From Ottelia alismoides (Eukaryota; Streptophyta; Magnoliopsida; Alismatales; Hydrocharitaceae), in contig JAZKJV010010762.1 in assembly GCA_037367405.1 (NCBI GenBank), positions 62,001 through 126,000 on the forward strand: a stretch of 64,000 bases of DNA. The letters are read 5' to 3'. The translations under genes and the position numbers were made by a program. This document shows, piece by piece, positions 1 through 11,822 of this stretch. The notes beneath the pieces are model-generated. The model did no database searches and was not told the DNA's origin. It saw nothing but the letters and a program-made list of their open reading frames with translations. The stretch's first letter is position 1. Each line of letters opens with the position of its first letter.

Positions 1-347
1 CATATGACAACAGTTTGATTTATAAGGACAAAGTAAAGAGATGGCATGATCAGCACATTAGGTGCAAAGACTTTGTCCCTGGACAAAAGGTATGGTTGTT
101 CAATGCCAGGTTGAAGATGTTCCATGGGAAGCTCAAATCTAAATGGACGGGTCCCTTTGTGGTTAAGAAAGTGCACGAGAATGGAAGTGTAGAGATAGCT
201 GATCTCACAGATGGTGCACAATCTCATGTGGTAAATGGACAACTGTTGAAGCATTTTGTTGATTCCAAAGAGCAGTTAGTCCAAGTCGATATCATCAACT
301 TCATACAGAGTGAGCACAGAGTAGATACATCTTATTACTCTTCATGA
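1..347 (+). CDS. Ty3/gypsy polyprotein, C-terminal end of integrase (partial)
   Basis: The reading frame is open to the window edge and stops at 345-347, so only the C-terminal ~115 residues of a polyprotein are present. The sequence has the late integrase pattern of plant Ty3/gypsy elements: a KRWHDQHI segment, then PGQKVWLFNARLK, then the GPF-type module KSKWTGPFVV followed by VEIADL. In this family the region follows the catalytic core and binds DNA during insertion of the element's cDNA. No chromodomain follows, which fits the Tat/Athila branch rather than chromoviruses. The frame looks intact here, but the rest of the polyprotein lies outside the window. The long non-coding tail and the LTR starting at 2341 probably belong to the same element. 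Confidence 0.85.
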   Translation, partial: YDNSLIYKDKVKRWHDQHIRCKDFVPGQKVWLFNARLKMFHGKLKSKWTGPFVVKKVHENGSVEIADLTDGAQSHVVNGQLLKHFVDSKEQLVQVDIINFIQSEHRVDTSYYSS

Positions 348-2340
348 AGATGCAGCATCAAGATTCAACATCTTAGAAGATTCAATCACTCTTGTACATA
401 TTCTCCCTTCTTTGTATATTCTCGAGATCACATCGGTTCTCACACTTACTCTTGTCCTATACTTAGGCTGACCAAAGCCTAAGTATAGGGGGGACCGATG
501 CCCGCCATGTGTATTTACTCATCATTTCTCCTCTTGACCTCGTCCGCCCCATTTTTGCTCTTCTTCTACACTTAGGCTATCCAGAGCCTAAGTATAGGGG
601 GGCGGATCGACTTCTACACTTTTTATTATTTTAGCTTTCCTACGCTTAGTACGAGCTATGTCTTTTTGTCACCTAGTGCCATGAGGACATAGCACAAGCT
701 AAGTATAGGGGGGCGTGTATATATTACATATATACTTTACCCATAGCTCGTACTTTCACGTATTTTTGTATATATTATACAATAATTATGGGGTGGGTAA
801 AAAAACCAACAAAAAAACAAAAAAAACTCTTTCCTAAAAAAACTCTTTTTCCTTATTTGCTAAGAAAAAAAACTTTTCAAAAAAAAACCTTTTTTATAAA
901 AAAAAACTTTTTCAGAAAAAAATCTTTTCTTATTTACATATCTTTTCAAAAAAAACTCTTGAAAAAAAAGCAAAACTTTTCTAACAAAAAAAACTTCTTC
1001 TTTGCCTTTGTTTGTCAAAAAAAACCTTTGTGAAAAAAAAACTTTTTCTAAAACTTAAAAAAATCAAAATAAAAAAAACTAACTAATAAGTTGGTTTAAT
1101 CCCTGACACAATTCACTTTCACACAAGACTAGTGATGATCAAGAACACTTGGTTTATGAGATCTTGAGATTTTGAGTTAACCAGCCTTAGTCATTAGGGT
1201 CCTTGACTTAATTATTCACATTTCCCTAGTTTGAAAGATTTGTGTGCTATATTGCATGCTTAGTCTCTACCTTAAAGAATATGATCAGCACCTCACGTAC
1301 ACGACTGCAGTTATGATGAGATGAGTTGAAATTTCACTTGAGGAACTAGGATGAGGGATTTGAGTTTGGACTTGATTTGATGATGCTCGAGGATGGGATA
1401 AAATCAATGAAGGCTTCATGAAACCTGAGTGTCAGCACATTTAGCCATTATGAGAACATGGTTCTTGTACTATCTCTTGATATTTAGCTATGTGCCAGGG
1501 TGTGATAAAATAAATAAAAAATGTTGATCAGTGTGCGCCAACTCTTGGTAAAAGCAGTGGAGCTAGCCAAAAATACTACAAAGCAATAAAATGTCAAAGA
1601 AAAGCTCTCATTCCACAAAGTCAATTATCAAAATAGCTTCCACCAAAGGCGAGCACTCCCAACCATTTCAAAGTGTCCACTTGGACCACCGCTATTAGGA
1701 CCAGGAGTCGGGCATGCACCAAAAAAGGGCTTTGCATCGTAAATGCTACAAGTCTAGGTGTAGAAGGTACGATAGGTACTCAAAAAAGGCACACCCCGGT
1801 GTACTCTCAGGAAAACAAGTGCAGACGGCTCCAACTTCTATTGACGGACGCACTGATCAACACCAAAAAAATGCGTTGCGTAATAAGGCACTTGAGAGGA
1901 TCCTTGTTCCAATGAGAGGGAGAGAAGAAATGACACAATCCTATGCCCTCCATCAACTGGCCTTCCATCTACACTTTCAAGTCTGACAACTAAAGAGACG
2001 GTGGTTTGGATGCAAGAAATGATTTATTCCCTAGTGTTGAGGATCGGGTCCATAGGAGAGTCTCTTGGACTGGAACCTTGGGTGACGTTGTGACTCTACT
2101 CTTGTAACTGCGGTCAACACTTAAAGTCATATCCCTTATATATACGTATACAAGAGAGTCTGATGATTAGGGGAATTTGGTACCTTTTGAGTAGAGCTTG
2201 GTTCAGCTTAGAATTTTAGGATCTAAAACCGAGAGTTCTTGAACGGATCAAGTCTTGTATTCACATGCACAGTCAAGGGTTAATCCAACTTATTCATTCT
2301 TTATTTGCTCGAGGACTAGCAAAGTTTAAGTATAGGGGGG
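348..2340 (+). mobile_element. Non-coding 3' part of the Tat-type element with repeated PPT-like motifs
   Basis: About 2 kb between the integrase stop and the LTR start, without a convincing gene. It holds four copies of an AAGTATAGGGGGG-type purine tract (near 479, 588, 700 and 2328). The first two are each preceded by a short stem-loop (CTTAGGCT / AGCCTAAG, 6-nt loop). The last abuts the LTR at 2341 and is the likely polypurine tract for plus-strand priming. The stretch 790-1080 is A/T-run low-complexity DNA. Long untranslated tails before the 3' LTR are known in Tat-lineage elements. Small open frames at 1673-1986 have no recognisable domain. Confidence 0.6.
2328..2340 (+). promoter_or_regulatory. 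Polypurine tract of Tat-type retrotransposon
   Basis: AAGTATAGGGGGG lies directly before the TGATGAATC that opens the LTR. The same layout (GCTAGGGACTAGC, purine run with GGGG, TGATGARTC) recurs at 23651-23687 on + and at 41867-41905 on -. Confidence 0.6.
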
Positions 2341-5340
2341 TGATGAATCCGCGATTCATCATCGCAATATCTTGATCTTAGCAAAATCCCCGAGTAAAAT
2401 TCCAAATAAATGTCCATAAAATCAATAAATTAACAAAATAACTCTTGTAAATAAAACACACTAATTATTGTATATAAGACTGCACAAAATGAATTAACAA
2501 TAAAAAGCCACAAAAATAAAGGAGTTTTATACTTGTAAATAGGCCAAAACTTCATAGATTTTTAATAATTTCATTTCAACTCCTTTTTGCCTAATTCTTT
2601 CTCTAACTTGTTTATAAAAATGTATATAAAAATACAAAAATACAAAACAAATTTTACCTCAAATAAATGCTCCTAGATCCCAAAGAGAAAAAGCTGTAAA
2701 GTCCAACTTCCAAGCTAAATTCCCACTCCGTATGAACTCCAAATTCACCAAACTCACTTTTAAAGTTCAAGTTAGAAAATTATCTATCCAACGGAAGTGG
2801 CTTCATTAAAATCGGAGCTCATTTGTAAAAGTTGGGTTTTGGGACCTAGATGTACATTGTATATTATGTATATATTCATTCTTTCTTTAATTTTATTTGT
2901 ATCTTTCTTAATTATTAAAAATACAAAAAAATCATACTTGTATTGTATTTTAATTGTAGTATTTTATTGTATTTTTTCCGTTGTAAATATCTCTTATTAA
3001 AAAGATAAAAAAAATTACATATTAGAAAAGTAAAAAAATATGTACATGTTGTTTGTCTTCCATTGTAAATTCTCCACTATTTCTCTTCTCTTTTTATTTT
3101 ATTGTATTTAAAGTAGACAACTTTATTTTATTTATTTATCTATTTTACATTCTCTACAATAACCACCATTCAACTCATTATACCACCAACTTTCATTCAA
3201 CCCCACCATTTTTTTAAACCTCCCATTCAACTCCATTAATAATCCAACTTCCCATTCAACTCCAACACCATAATAACTTCTCATTTCATCATCTATATAT
3301 ACATCCCGTCCTCCTCAATTTGCCCTTGATCCATCTTTATGTGAGGAGAGCCAAGTTCCCAGAGTTGAATCGGTGACAGCGACGCAACCGCGGTCGAGCG
3401 ACGACGACCCTCTCTCCGGTGAGATCCGTTGGTTTTTTTGGCCAACATCGCAGCCGCAACCGCGCACTGCTCGAGCTCATCGCACGCCGGCGATTTGAGC
3501 AAAGACCGTGCTCACGAGAGCACTCCATAGGCGCCCACGTTCATCGTAGGTAATTTTAGTTTCATCTTGTCATTATTTTTAACTTTGCAATTTTTTTAGT
3601 CCATCACATCCTTTTCATATCACCACTTCCCCATTTGTTTAGTTCCTCATCACCACCAATCCATCTTATTTCTTTAATCTTATTCCCTGTTTAATTAAAA
3701 TAAAAAAAATAAAAAAAATTAAAACAAAAAAAATTCCCTTTCATTAGAACAGTTTTTTTAATCAAAATAGTAAAAAAATTCAAAAAAAAACAAAAAAAAA
3801 ACGCAGAAGCAGCGGCGGTGGGAGAACCCGCCGCCGCCGCTCCTTCTTCCCATCGCCGCCAGCCGGCGGCATCCTCGCCGCAGCTCCCAGCGGCCACGAC
3901 GCCGCCGCAGCCCTCGCCGACCGCCCGTGCCGCCGCGCGCGGGCCTGCCTCCGCCGCGCCTCCCATCGAAGCTCCTCCGCCGAGGAGCCGCAGCCCTCCG
4001 CCGATTCCAGCCATGCCTACTACCGTCCAGCCACAGGCTGCCTCGCCGCCCCTCCACCGCAGGTCCTCCACCGTCGCCCCTCCTCGCTCCTCGCCGCCCT
4101 CCGCGCGCTGGTGCGGCGCGGCCGCCGACGCCGTCGACGCCCTCCCCCTTTGGGTTCCTCCCCATCGTGCTCAAGGAAGAAGAAAGGTCATATTTGTTTA
4201 TTATTTTTTTATGTAAAAAATTATAGTTTCTTTAGTTATAGTTTTTGTAATTACAATAAGGTCCTTGTACATGTTTTGTTTATAACTTTTGTTTTCTAGA
4301 TTTGCAAAGACACCCCTGTGTTCATGCATTAATATGGACCTCATTTTGGCATCTTTTTATTTAAAGAAAAATAGCATTATGTTGAGCAACTTATCCTCTG
4401 TCATGTAATTATTTATTTGTATTTTTGTGAGATATGGGTAATTAACTAAAATTGTTCAACTGAAATTTTGCATAGTTTACTCATTCTGGACTCTTAAAAT
4501 TATATCTCACACACGGTTGCTCCAAAGAATCCACAAAAATTAGGAATGATGCCTTGAAATATGATTAACTTACTATCCAAATTTCATCTAAAATGGAGAT
4601 GTCGTGCCTGAAATAAATTGTAGAGTGTTTTTAGTATTTGATTTTTAATTAAATCCATAAATATTCTTTTTGTGAAATTTCAACTCTACTGGATTGCTCA
4701 TCTAAATATCTTTTTGAGATAATTCGCACTCTAATTAATTTGACAATGTGGATTTATTAAAAATTATTTACTCACTGTCACTCTATTGTCACTAAAAATC
4801 CATAAAAAATTCATAACTTGTCAAAAAATTCCAAAAAAAATACTGTAGCTTCCTTGCATCATGTTTTCATTCCAGTAATGTTTTCATAATTTTTGCTTAC
4901 TATTTGTGTGATAAATTACGAAAAAACCCATAAAAAGAGTGCATTTTTAGTTATTGCTTTTTAAACCTAAAAAATACAAAAAAAATGTGTTTTATGTTCC
5001 CCACTGGATTAGGACTTTAGGAAAAATATAATTTGGCTAATTTGGACTTATTTTCCACTAAAATTAATTTGGCCTTGTTGTGTGTTTTCTTAGTGTCTTG
5101 ATTCACCCGCATTTGCATTTGCTTTGATTTTTGCATAAAAAAATGTAAAAAAACACATTGGAAATCTAGACCTAAGTTTTTGAATTAAACCTAAGTTGTT
5201 CCTTTACCTCCCTAAGTTCGACCCCGGACTTGCCCGGGTTATAAATTAAAGCCGAGACCCTCTTCATGGAGATCTTCTCTCGGTTCTGACCGAATTGCTA
5301 AGTACACGTATTACAACAAACACGAATTAAACATCGTATT
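2341..5340 (+). mobile_element. Tat-type LTR 1 (3' LTR, end approximate)
   Basis: Begins TGATGAATCC right after the purine tract. A TATA-like ATCTATATATAC at ~3292 would mark the end of U3. The GC-rich block at ~3800-4160, open in several frames on both strands, lies in the presumed R/U5 part and is not called a gene. The motif TTCGACCCCGG near 5218 resembles TGTTCGA(C/T)CC motifs near the ends of the other Tat-type LTRs in this window, so the LTR probably ends shortly after, around 5.3 kb. A length of ~3 kb fits the long LTRs known for Tat elements. The exact 3' end and target duplication are not resolved. Confidence 0.55.
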
Positions 5341-6402
5341 TAGCGACTCGTCAGTGATCATCCAAACTATAAGTCTGTTACGCAAGGTTTAATGATTGTT
5401 TTGCGCAGTATCCTAGGGATGCGACCTAACCTCTCAACGATAAAAAATCCATCCTATGTATAATGTTGGGGTTTGCTCTCCCATAATCCAAACTCAATTT
5501 TACTCCATTTTATTGAGGTCGAATTGCATTAATTAGTCCCAATTTTATGCTTAGGTTATCACTGATATTAATGTGAGTACAAATCAAACAATCATCGTCT
5601 AATGACTAGTCCCAATTCCATTGAAATCCTAAGTTATCAATCAAGAGTGAGATGTCAAGAAAAGCCGATGCAACAAGAAATCATGATGTATTCTCAAGAG
5701 AAGTATTTACAGTGCCTCCATCATTCTCCATGCAAGTGCAAGACTGAATTTAAATTTAACAATATATGCATGCAAGTCGAGTGAAATTGTACCTAAACAT
5801 GGCACTATTAGCGGGATGAAGTTAATTTATTTTGACTAAGTAAATCGTTGTTTAAGTATGTCTCAATAAATCTAAGGAGATGTAGTGTATCTCCTAGATG
5901 TTAAGTAGCGTGCCCTACCTGTGATCAAGCACACTAAGATACAGAATAAAAGATGCTCGAAGAGACGTAGGCCAAACCCTAGATCGGACACTCAAGTGGA
6001 GCCCCACCCAGAATGGGTGGTGAAACATGCTCCACACACCTACGTCAAAGTCCAATGACCTTTTACATTCGTGAGTCCTTGAACGAGGACCGCTATAAAG
6101 GCAATTATTACACGTATATACAAAATAAAATGATAAAAAATATTAATTAAATCCGTTGATACTTCAGAAGGAGTTTTTGCGGATCCTCTCAACAGGAGCT
6201 CACAACTCTCGCCTCCATGTCTTCTGTACATCCTCGGTCTCCACGAGCCTTGCCAAAACAATCATGCGTTAGATATATATACCCGAAAAATATAATTAAC
6301 TCAAAATAACGTAAAGACATCACAAACGAACATGATGACCTGAGTATCAAAATCATCAACTTAATTGAAACTCAAACTCTAAGAAATCATGAACATGAGC
6401 TG
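5341..6402. other. Unclassified spacer or decayed retroelement interior
   Basis: No recognisable gene. It lies between the presumed end of LTR 1 (+) and the primer-binding site of a minus-strand element at 6403-6423, so it may be degraded leader or gag of that element. The open frames are short and lack known domains. Confidence 0.4.
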
Positions 6403-6423
6403 TGTCCCCAGCAACGATGCCAA
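6403..6423 (-). promoter_or_regulatory. Primer-binding site of a minus-strand Tat-type element
   Basis: Reads on the minus strand as TTGGCATCGTTGCTGGGGAC, close to the TTGGCGCCGTTGCCGGGGAC primer-binding signature common in plant Tat/Athila elements. It marks the inner edge of a 5' LTR lying to its right. Confidence 0.7.
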
Positions 6424-9200
6424 TTTATTAACACAATTTCACCTCTCTTAATAATGTGTAGTTGTGTAGTATAAGAGGCGAAAACAATTTGATCAGAAAT
6501 CACCGTTTTGAATAGGTGGAAGATTTTTACTTAGTAAGTGTACCAAGGTCGAACACAGGGACATAAGCTACCTAAGAGATTAATCAAATATAAATATTTA
6601 AATTAAGCAATTAAATTTAACGAGGTTAACCATGCAAAATAATACATATGCTAAAATGATGTAACTTTAATAATACAATGTAGAATAGAACAATGAAAAG
6701 ACAAGATATGGTGTTATGCCATATAATACAATTTTTATTTGATTTTTATGCAAGATAACTAGAATGACAAGATGCAACAGATTGTGATGAAATACAAACA
6801 ATAATATGCCCCTGAATAATCAATAAAATGAGCCACCAATGTATTTTCAATTTCAGGATCAATAGAGACATCACATAAAAACAAGTGGCATTTTAAATCA
6901 ATGATGAAGATACACTCTATATCTCAAATTAATCATATTATTATTAGTGTTAAAATAGGAAACAATTAATTCCATTATATAGAGAATTAAATAGCAACAA
7001 AATGAAACTGAACTCAATGAAATAGGAGTCCATATGCTTAAGTTATAAACGAAGAGGTCTAGGGGTATAAACGCAAATAAAAACATTGAAATAAATAAAT
7101 AAAACATTACAAATAGGTCTTTGGAGGACATAAATGCAATAATGAAAACTCGGAGGGGATTCCCTGAATCTTAACCCGGGCACGCCACATAAGGCACATG
7201 CATCTCGACCTGTTTGCAATATTAGAGAAGATGAGGGGCGAATATGCAAAATTCCTAAAAGTTCATGTGAAGGGCACGTAGGCAGAGTCGGGGTGTGGGT
7301 TAGGGCCCATTGTACGCAGCTCAAGCCATGTGTGGCTCGAGGTGACTTCGGGCAAGGCCTGGTTCCATCGAACCTAGGCGCCTCGGGCGGGCGGCATGGC
7401 GCTTCAGGCGTCGTTGGATTGACAACGGAAGGGCACCATCCAACGGTGCTTGTACCTCTTCGACGTTCCTCCTCTATCGTGTTGTGGCATTGTAAATGGA
7501 GCTCCAGCGAAGTGCTTAGAGCCCCACCTTGCTCCTCCATGCCTGATGAAACTCCAGGAAGCCTCCTAGAGACTTGGCAAAGAGAACTGATGGAGGAGGA
7601 GGCGCGAGACCTTCTAGAAGTCGATGGCGATGTCTGCTTATCGAGATGGAACTCTAGAATGGAGCTCAACTTGAAGTTCGACCATCGAAGGGAGGTACTT
7701 GCAAGAGAGGTTAGAGGAAATAACCAAAGTGTGTAGTGCGTGCTGGAAGTGGAATGGAGGACGGTGAAGTGGAGAAGATGAGGCCCTAGTTGGGTTCCTC
7801 TCCAACATGGTCGGAGAAGAATGCATGGGGTATCGAGGCTATGGAGGAAAGAGGAGGATGATCTAGACCCACCGCAAAGATGCGTCCGATGAAACTTGGG
7901 GTAAAATAAATCAATGGTGGAGATGCTAGTGTGTGCCAAATTTAATTGGAGAAATCAAGAGAAAAAAGAGAGGAAAGACTACTTGGGGATTTGAAGAACA
8001 TGCTAAGACGGAAGAACATCTTGAGCGGAGGATCTAGACGATCCTCCGATCTTCGCTTGACCACCACAAGCATTGGAGGAAGTTCGAATGGTTGTCTATG
8101 GATGTCGTGGCATGGCTAACCTGCCATGGGTTTCACTGAGGCTGCCAGCAGTCATTACGCCTTAAAACCTCCATCCACTGTCACAGGAGGAGAAGGAGGG
8201 TTGGGCTGAAGCCAACTGCAATGGTAGGCATAGCGCACTGGCGGTGGGGATTCTGAATTTGAAGGAGTAAAGTGGTGGTTCCAGGCCATGGTCTTCGTGT
8301 AATAGCCACACGGTTGCTCTAGGGAGTGGTTTGTGGGAATGGCGCACATCGCGTGAGAGAGGGTGATCGGGTCTTGAATGTGAGGTGGTCAATTGTCGAT
8401 GGCAATGGATGGAGCGGTTGAGAGATAATGGAGATGGGGGCAGATGAGATGAGGCATCGTGTGTGTGTGTGAGAGAGAGAGAGAGGTGCTGGAGGTGCAC
8501 GACATGTCATAACCGTTGGATCGTTAGATCCAACGGTTGTGGGAAGAGCGCGATTGAAAGGTGGAGATGTCATATAGGGATTGCATCGGATGAAGGAGAA
8601 TTAGGCAAAAATGGATGTTGGAGATGGGATTTGATCAGGTGATCAGACAGTTGTGAGAGGGGCACTAATGTGTGGCTTAGATGTGATTAGGCCTATCGCA
8701 TCCAATGGTTGAGAGTGGATGCGGGTGGCCACACTAGGCCAGGCCACTTAGATGGCCCAGGAGACGCCACATGGCCCAATCGGAAAACAACAAAAAATAG
8801 AAAACAAGGGAAAATATTAAAGAAATATTTACATGTCGAATCAGAAAAAGTGTAAAACATGAAAGTTGTAGATCTTGAAAAGATCTACAAGTTTCATGTT
8901 GAAAAAAAGCCAAAATAAGTCATATATACAAAGAAATATTTTTGTAAGTATTTTTAATGAATTAAAAACACTTCTTTATTTTTTTGATAGTTTTTTGTAT
9001 TTTAATTTATAGTTAATTCTAAAACAAATATATACAATAATTATCTTATTTTTTGGAATTTTAAATAAAAAAATTAAAAGGAAAAAATGAAATAAAATAA
9101 TGTTAAATATATACTATAGTTAGGGTTAGTTATAAATAAGTGTTAGTTTGTTAATAACTATTAATTAATTGTACATTTTATAGAGAAGTTTAAGATAAAT
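6424..9200 (-). mobile_element. Tat-type LTR 4 (5' LTR on minus strand; outer end unresolved)
   Basis: Lies immediately upstream (minus orientation) of the primer-binding site. Near its inner end it has TGTGTTCGACCTTGG (minus, ~6547-6561), matching the motif near the ends of the other LTRs. The 298-codon minus frame at 7043-7939 is Ser/His-rich, has no domain and overlaps other open frames, so it is not called a gene. 8910-9200 is AT-rich. No TGATGARTC outer terminus was found, so the LTR may be truncated before the LINE fossil at 9.3 kb. Confidence 0.45.
8856..8900. repeat. Short hairpin, 21-bp stem
   Basis: Two 21-nt arms (AACATGAAAG... and ...GTTTCATGTT) pair at 20 of 21 positions around a 3-nt loop. 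It lies inside the presumed LTR 4. Function unknown. Confidence 0.7.
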
Positions 9201-9319
9201 GGATAATAAATAAGAAATATGATGATAAATCTCAGATTATCACTTCCGTTATTCGCAACACTCATAACATACAAGATAACTAATGCAAAATCGTGCAAAA
9301 ATAATGGAAACTATTTTTT

Positions 9320-10273
9320 AATGAGGTGTTTATTGCCACCTTTTTTTCCAAACCCTCTAGAGGCGTCAGACAAGGTGATCCTTTATCTCCACTATTGTTC
9401 ATAAACATTATAAAAATACTTGATGGCATGCTTCAAAACATAGCAAAATCCAACCTAATTAATGGGTTTAAAATACCAACAATGAACATAAAATTGCAAA
9501 TGTTCTCTTCGTGGATGATATTCTTATGTTTTATGAAATACGATGAAAAGGCGATATGTTGCTTCGACTTTACACTTAAGACATCGCAAATCTCAGGTCG
9601 ATTGGTAAACGAAAATAAGTCAGCCTTTCATAGCCTAATCCTCTTTGTGTATGAGAAGAACTTTGCTTCCTCCATTTTTGTATGATTATAAATGATTTCC
9701 TCATAAATTACGTCAAAATCCCTTTATCACCTACCCTCTGAAAACTTGTTAGTGGCAACCACTTGTTGAGAAATTTGCCAAAAAATACAAGGTTAGAAAG
9801 CTAACATCCTTTCACTTCCTTCTAGGGTGCCTTTACTAAACTCATCTGTCACCCCTTACACACATTTTAGCCTCAATCAAACTATGAACAACAATTGAAA
9901 TTAATAAAATCCGTCATGACTTTTTTTGGCATGAAAACTCGAAAGAAAGACACATACATGAGGCTAGATGCGAGAATATATGTTATCCTAAGAATAATGA
10001 TGGTTGAGACGTCGAAGCATTTAATAACTCAGTACTTACTAAATCAAACAATTTCTTTTGTGGACTTATACATATGGTGAGAGACCTCTTAGGTAAGATG
10101 GCCACCTTAGCTCAAGTTTGCAATTCCCTGGCCACTCGACAGAATTAGGCCTCCACCAGAAAGACCCCAGATTTAAACTATTAAACCTTGGTTGGAAAAT
10201 AAGGATCTAAATGAAGGATCCTATGGCTAATTTATATTCCCAAGCAGAGCAAGTGATAAACATTTGAATAAGC
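9320..10273 (+). pseudogene. Fossil LINE reverse transcriptase, split by the young LINE
   Basis: Around 9345-9420 the + strand encodes SRGVRQGDPLSPLLFINI, the conserved R-G-x-R-Q-G-D-P-L-S-P-L-L-F block of LINE reverse transcriptases. The following frames have stops and indels and the YADD/FADD catalytic box is not recognisable, so it cannot be active. Near 10140-10190 a weak stretch resembles the GLGL...NLxWxI segment that follows RT in plant LINEs. The intact LINE at 10289-15282 landed in this relic, and 15298-15560 may be its continuation. Alternatively the two flanks are unrelated old fragments. Confidence 0.65.
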
Positions 10274-10288
10274 AATTGTACCTTACTT
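10274..10288 (+). repeat. Left target-site duplication of the LINE
   Basis: AATTGTACCTTACTT here is repeated exactly at 15283-15297, after the A-run at the element's 3' end. This is the hallmark of target-primed reverse transcription. Confidence 0.95.
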
Positions 10289-10361
10289 GTTTATGCCCTA
10301 GACACCCCCGCGCCTCCCTCCCTCCTTGCCCTAGGGGCGAGGCCGCCTTCCCCCTCCTGCC

Positions 10362-11822
10362 ATGGCCCCCGCGCCCGACGCCCGTCCACCACCTGCCCCT
10401 GACCTCGACCAACCCCAGCCCCGCCCCCCCGAATCCCTTCCCCCCCCGATCCCCCAGTCCCCGTTCTCCCCTGCTGGCCCTCCCTCCTGGCGGGAAGTCT
10501 GTGGAGCACCTCCTCCTGCGGTGTCGTCCCGGCCCCAGCGCATGGCGTTTGTCCCCCCGGTCCTGCTCGAGGGAGTGGAAGTCGCATTCGTCTCCGAATC
10601 AGAGGTCAACTCCTTGGATCAGATGTGGAAGAATACCTTGGTATTCTATGTTCTAGGTAAACGTCCCTATCACAAGCATCTTATGGATTTCGTAAACAAA
10701 GTTTGGAAGCCTGTGGGGGAGGTGAAGCTCTTCCCCAGGCCTAATGGGTTCTTCTACCTCCGGCTCGGCTGTGAGGAGGACTGTCAACGAATCATCTCAG
10801 CAGGCCCTTGGCTTTTCCAAGGAAGGCTGATGGTTATCCGCCGATGGGAAGCGGGCTGCTGCTTTGAGAGAGATCTTCTCTCGGAAATCCCTCTTTGGGT
10901 TCGTTTCCATGGGATTAGCATGGGCCACTGCTCCGACTTCGTCTTGAACAAGCTTGCCAGTCTCATCGGAACTCCACTGTTTATGGATGCCGCAACTGCG
11001 GCTGGGCAAAGGGATGGTTATGCGAGGTGTTGTATTTCAATCCACGCCTCCAAAGCCATCCCGGAATCGGTTCCCCTTGTCTTCTTTAATGGTCTCAGGC
11101 AGCAGATCCCGGTCGAGCTGGAGTGGAACCCGCCTAAGTGCGGCCTCTGCAACTCCTTTGGGCACTGGCCGAGAGTTTGCCCCTTCACCCCCCCTCCGCC
11201 CCAAAGACCCCCTACCCACTCTTCTGGTTCTGTTGAACCTGCGACCCAGGGTGATGGCCCCGAACCCAATGCTACCTCGACAGAAGGCCGCAACGCCCCC
11301 CATGATGACATCCCCACCGAGAGTGGTCCTAACGGTGGTGAGGCTGTCGCGGACCGCCCTCTTCAAAGACCTGCCCATAAGGTGCCTAGGCGTCCCTCCA
11401 CTCAAGGTGGTCCTCCTAACTCTTTCCCTAATGGCTCCAGGGCACGCGCTCAACGCCTTATCGCTACTCCTCGTCGCAATATCGGGAAGGCCTCTGGGAA
11501 GAAAGATGCCGGTAGATTTGATCTCAACAACCCCACTAATGATCAGGGGTCTAATGGGGATCCGTCCGCTGCGGGGGGCCCTGAGTCTGGCCAGGGCCGC
11601 GGGGGCCCGGAGTTAGGCCCCTCGGGTCCTCAAACTGATGATCAACAACAATTCCCATGTGACCCCTCTGAAACCTTGGCTGGGCATACTACAGGGGAGA
11701 CCATCCCGGAGTTGTTTACCGTGCCTAACTCGGCCTGGTCAACTCAGACGCACAAGAAGAAGAAGCCGGTGAAGACCGGCCTGCAATCCCGAGGCTCAGC
11801 CTCCCCAACCTTTAGTTTGTGA
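10362..11822 (+). CDS. LINE ORF1: nucleic-acid-binding protein (DUF4283-type + zinc knuckle)
   Basis: 486 codons from the ATG at 10362 to the TGA at 11820-11822. The first ~60 residues are Pro-rich. Residues ~75-215 resemble the DUF4283 domain of plant LINE ORF1 proteins, including the LWVRFHGISM segment and the WLFQGRLMVIRRWE region. A CCHC zinc knuckle CGLCNSFGHWPRVC (C-x2-C-x4-H-x4-C) is at residues ~260-273. The C-terminal half is low-complexity (Pro, Gly, Ser, Asn, Gln). ORF1 proteins of this family bind the element RNA and form the particle in which ORF2 protein acts. Its stop overlaps the ORF2 start as TGATG, suggesting termination-reinitiation. A nearby second open frame (10264-10656) is a shadow. 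Confidence 0.9.
   Translation: MAPAPDARPPPAPDLDQPQPRPPESLPPPIPQSPFSPAGPPSWREVCGAPPPAVSSRPQRMAFVPPVLLEGVEVAFVSESEVNSLDQMWKNTLVFYVLGKRPYHKHLMDFVNKVWKPVGEVKLFPRPNGFFYLRLGCEEDCQRIISAGPWLFQGRLMVIRRWEAGCCFERDLLSEIPLWVRFHGISMGHCSDFVLNKLASLIGTPLFMDAATAAGQRDGYARCCISIHASKAIPESVPLVFFNGLRQQIPVELEWNPPKCGLCNSFGHWPRVCPFTPPPPQRPPTHSSGSVEPATQGDGPEPNATSTEGRNAPHDDIPTESGPNGGEAVADRPLQRPAHKVPRRPSTQGGPPNSFPNGSRARAQRLIATPRRNIGKASGKKDAGRFDLNNPTNDQGSNGDPSAAGGPESGQGRGGPELGPSGPQTDDQQQFPCDPSETLAGHTTGETIPELFTVPNSAWSTQTHKKKKPVKTGLQSRGSASPTFSL

Noticed and set aside
788..1033. Lys/Phe-rich open frame
   Set aside because: Arises from A/T homopolymer runs.
3691..4216. GC-rich Pro/Ala/Arg open frames on both strands
   Set aside because: Composition-driven frames in a GC-rich block of LTR 1; no domain and no splice or promoter structure.
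7043..7939. 298-codon minus-strand open frame
   Set aside because: Ser/His/Pro-rich with no domain, overlapped by open frames in other phases, and inside the presumed Tat-type LTR 4.
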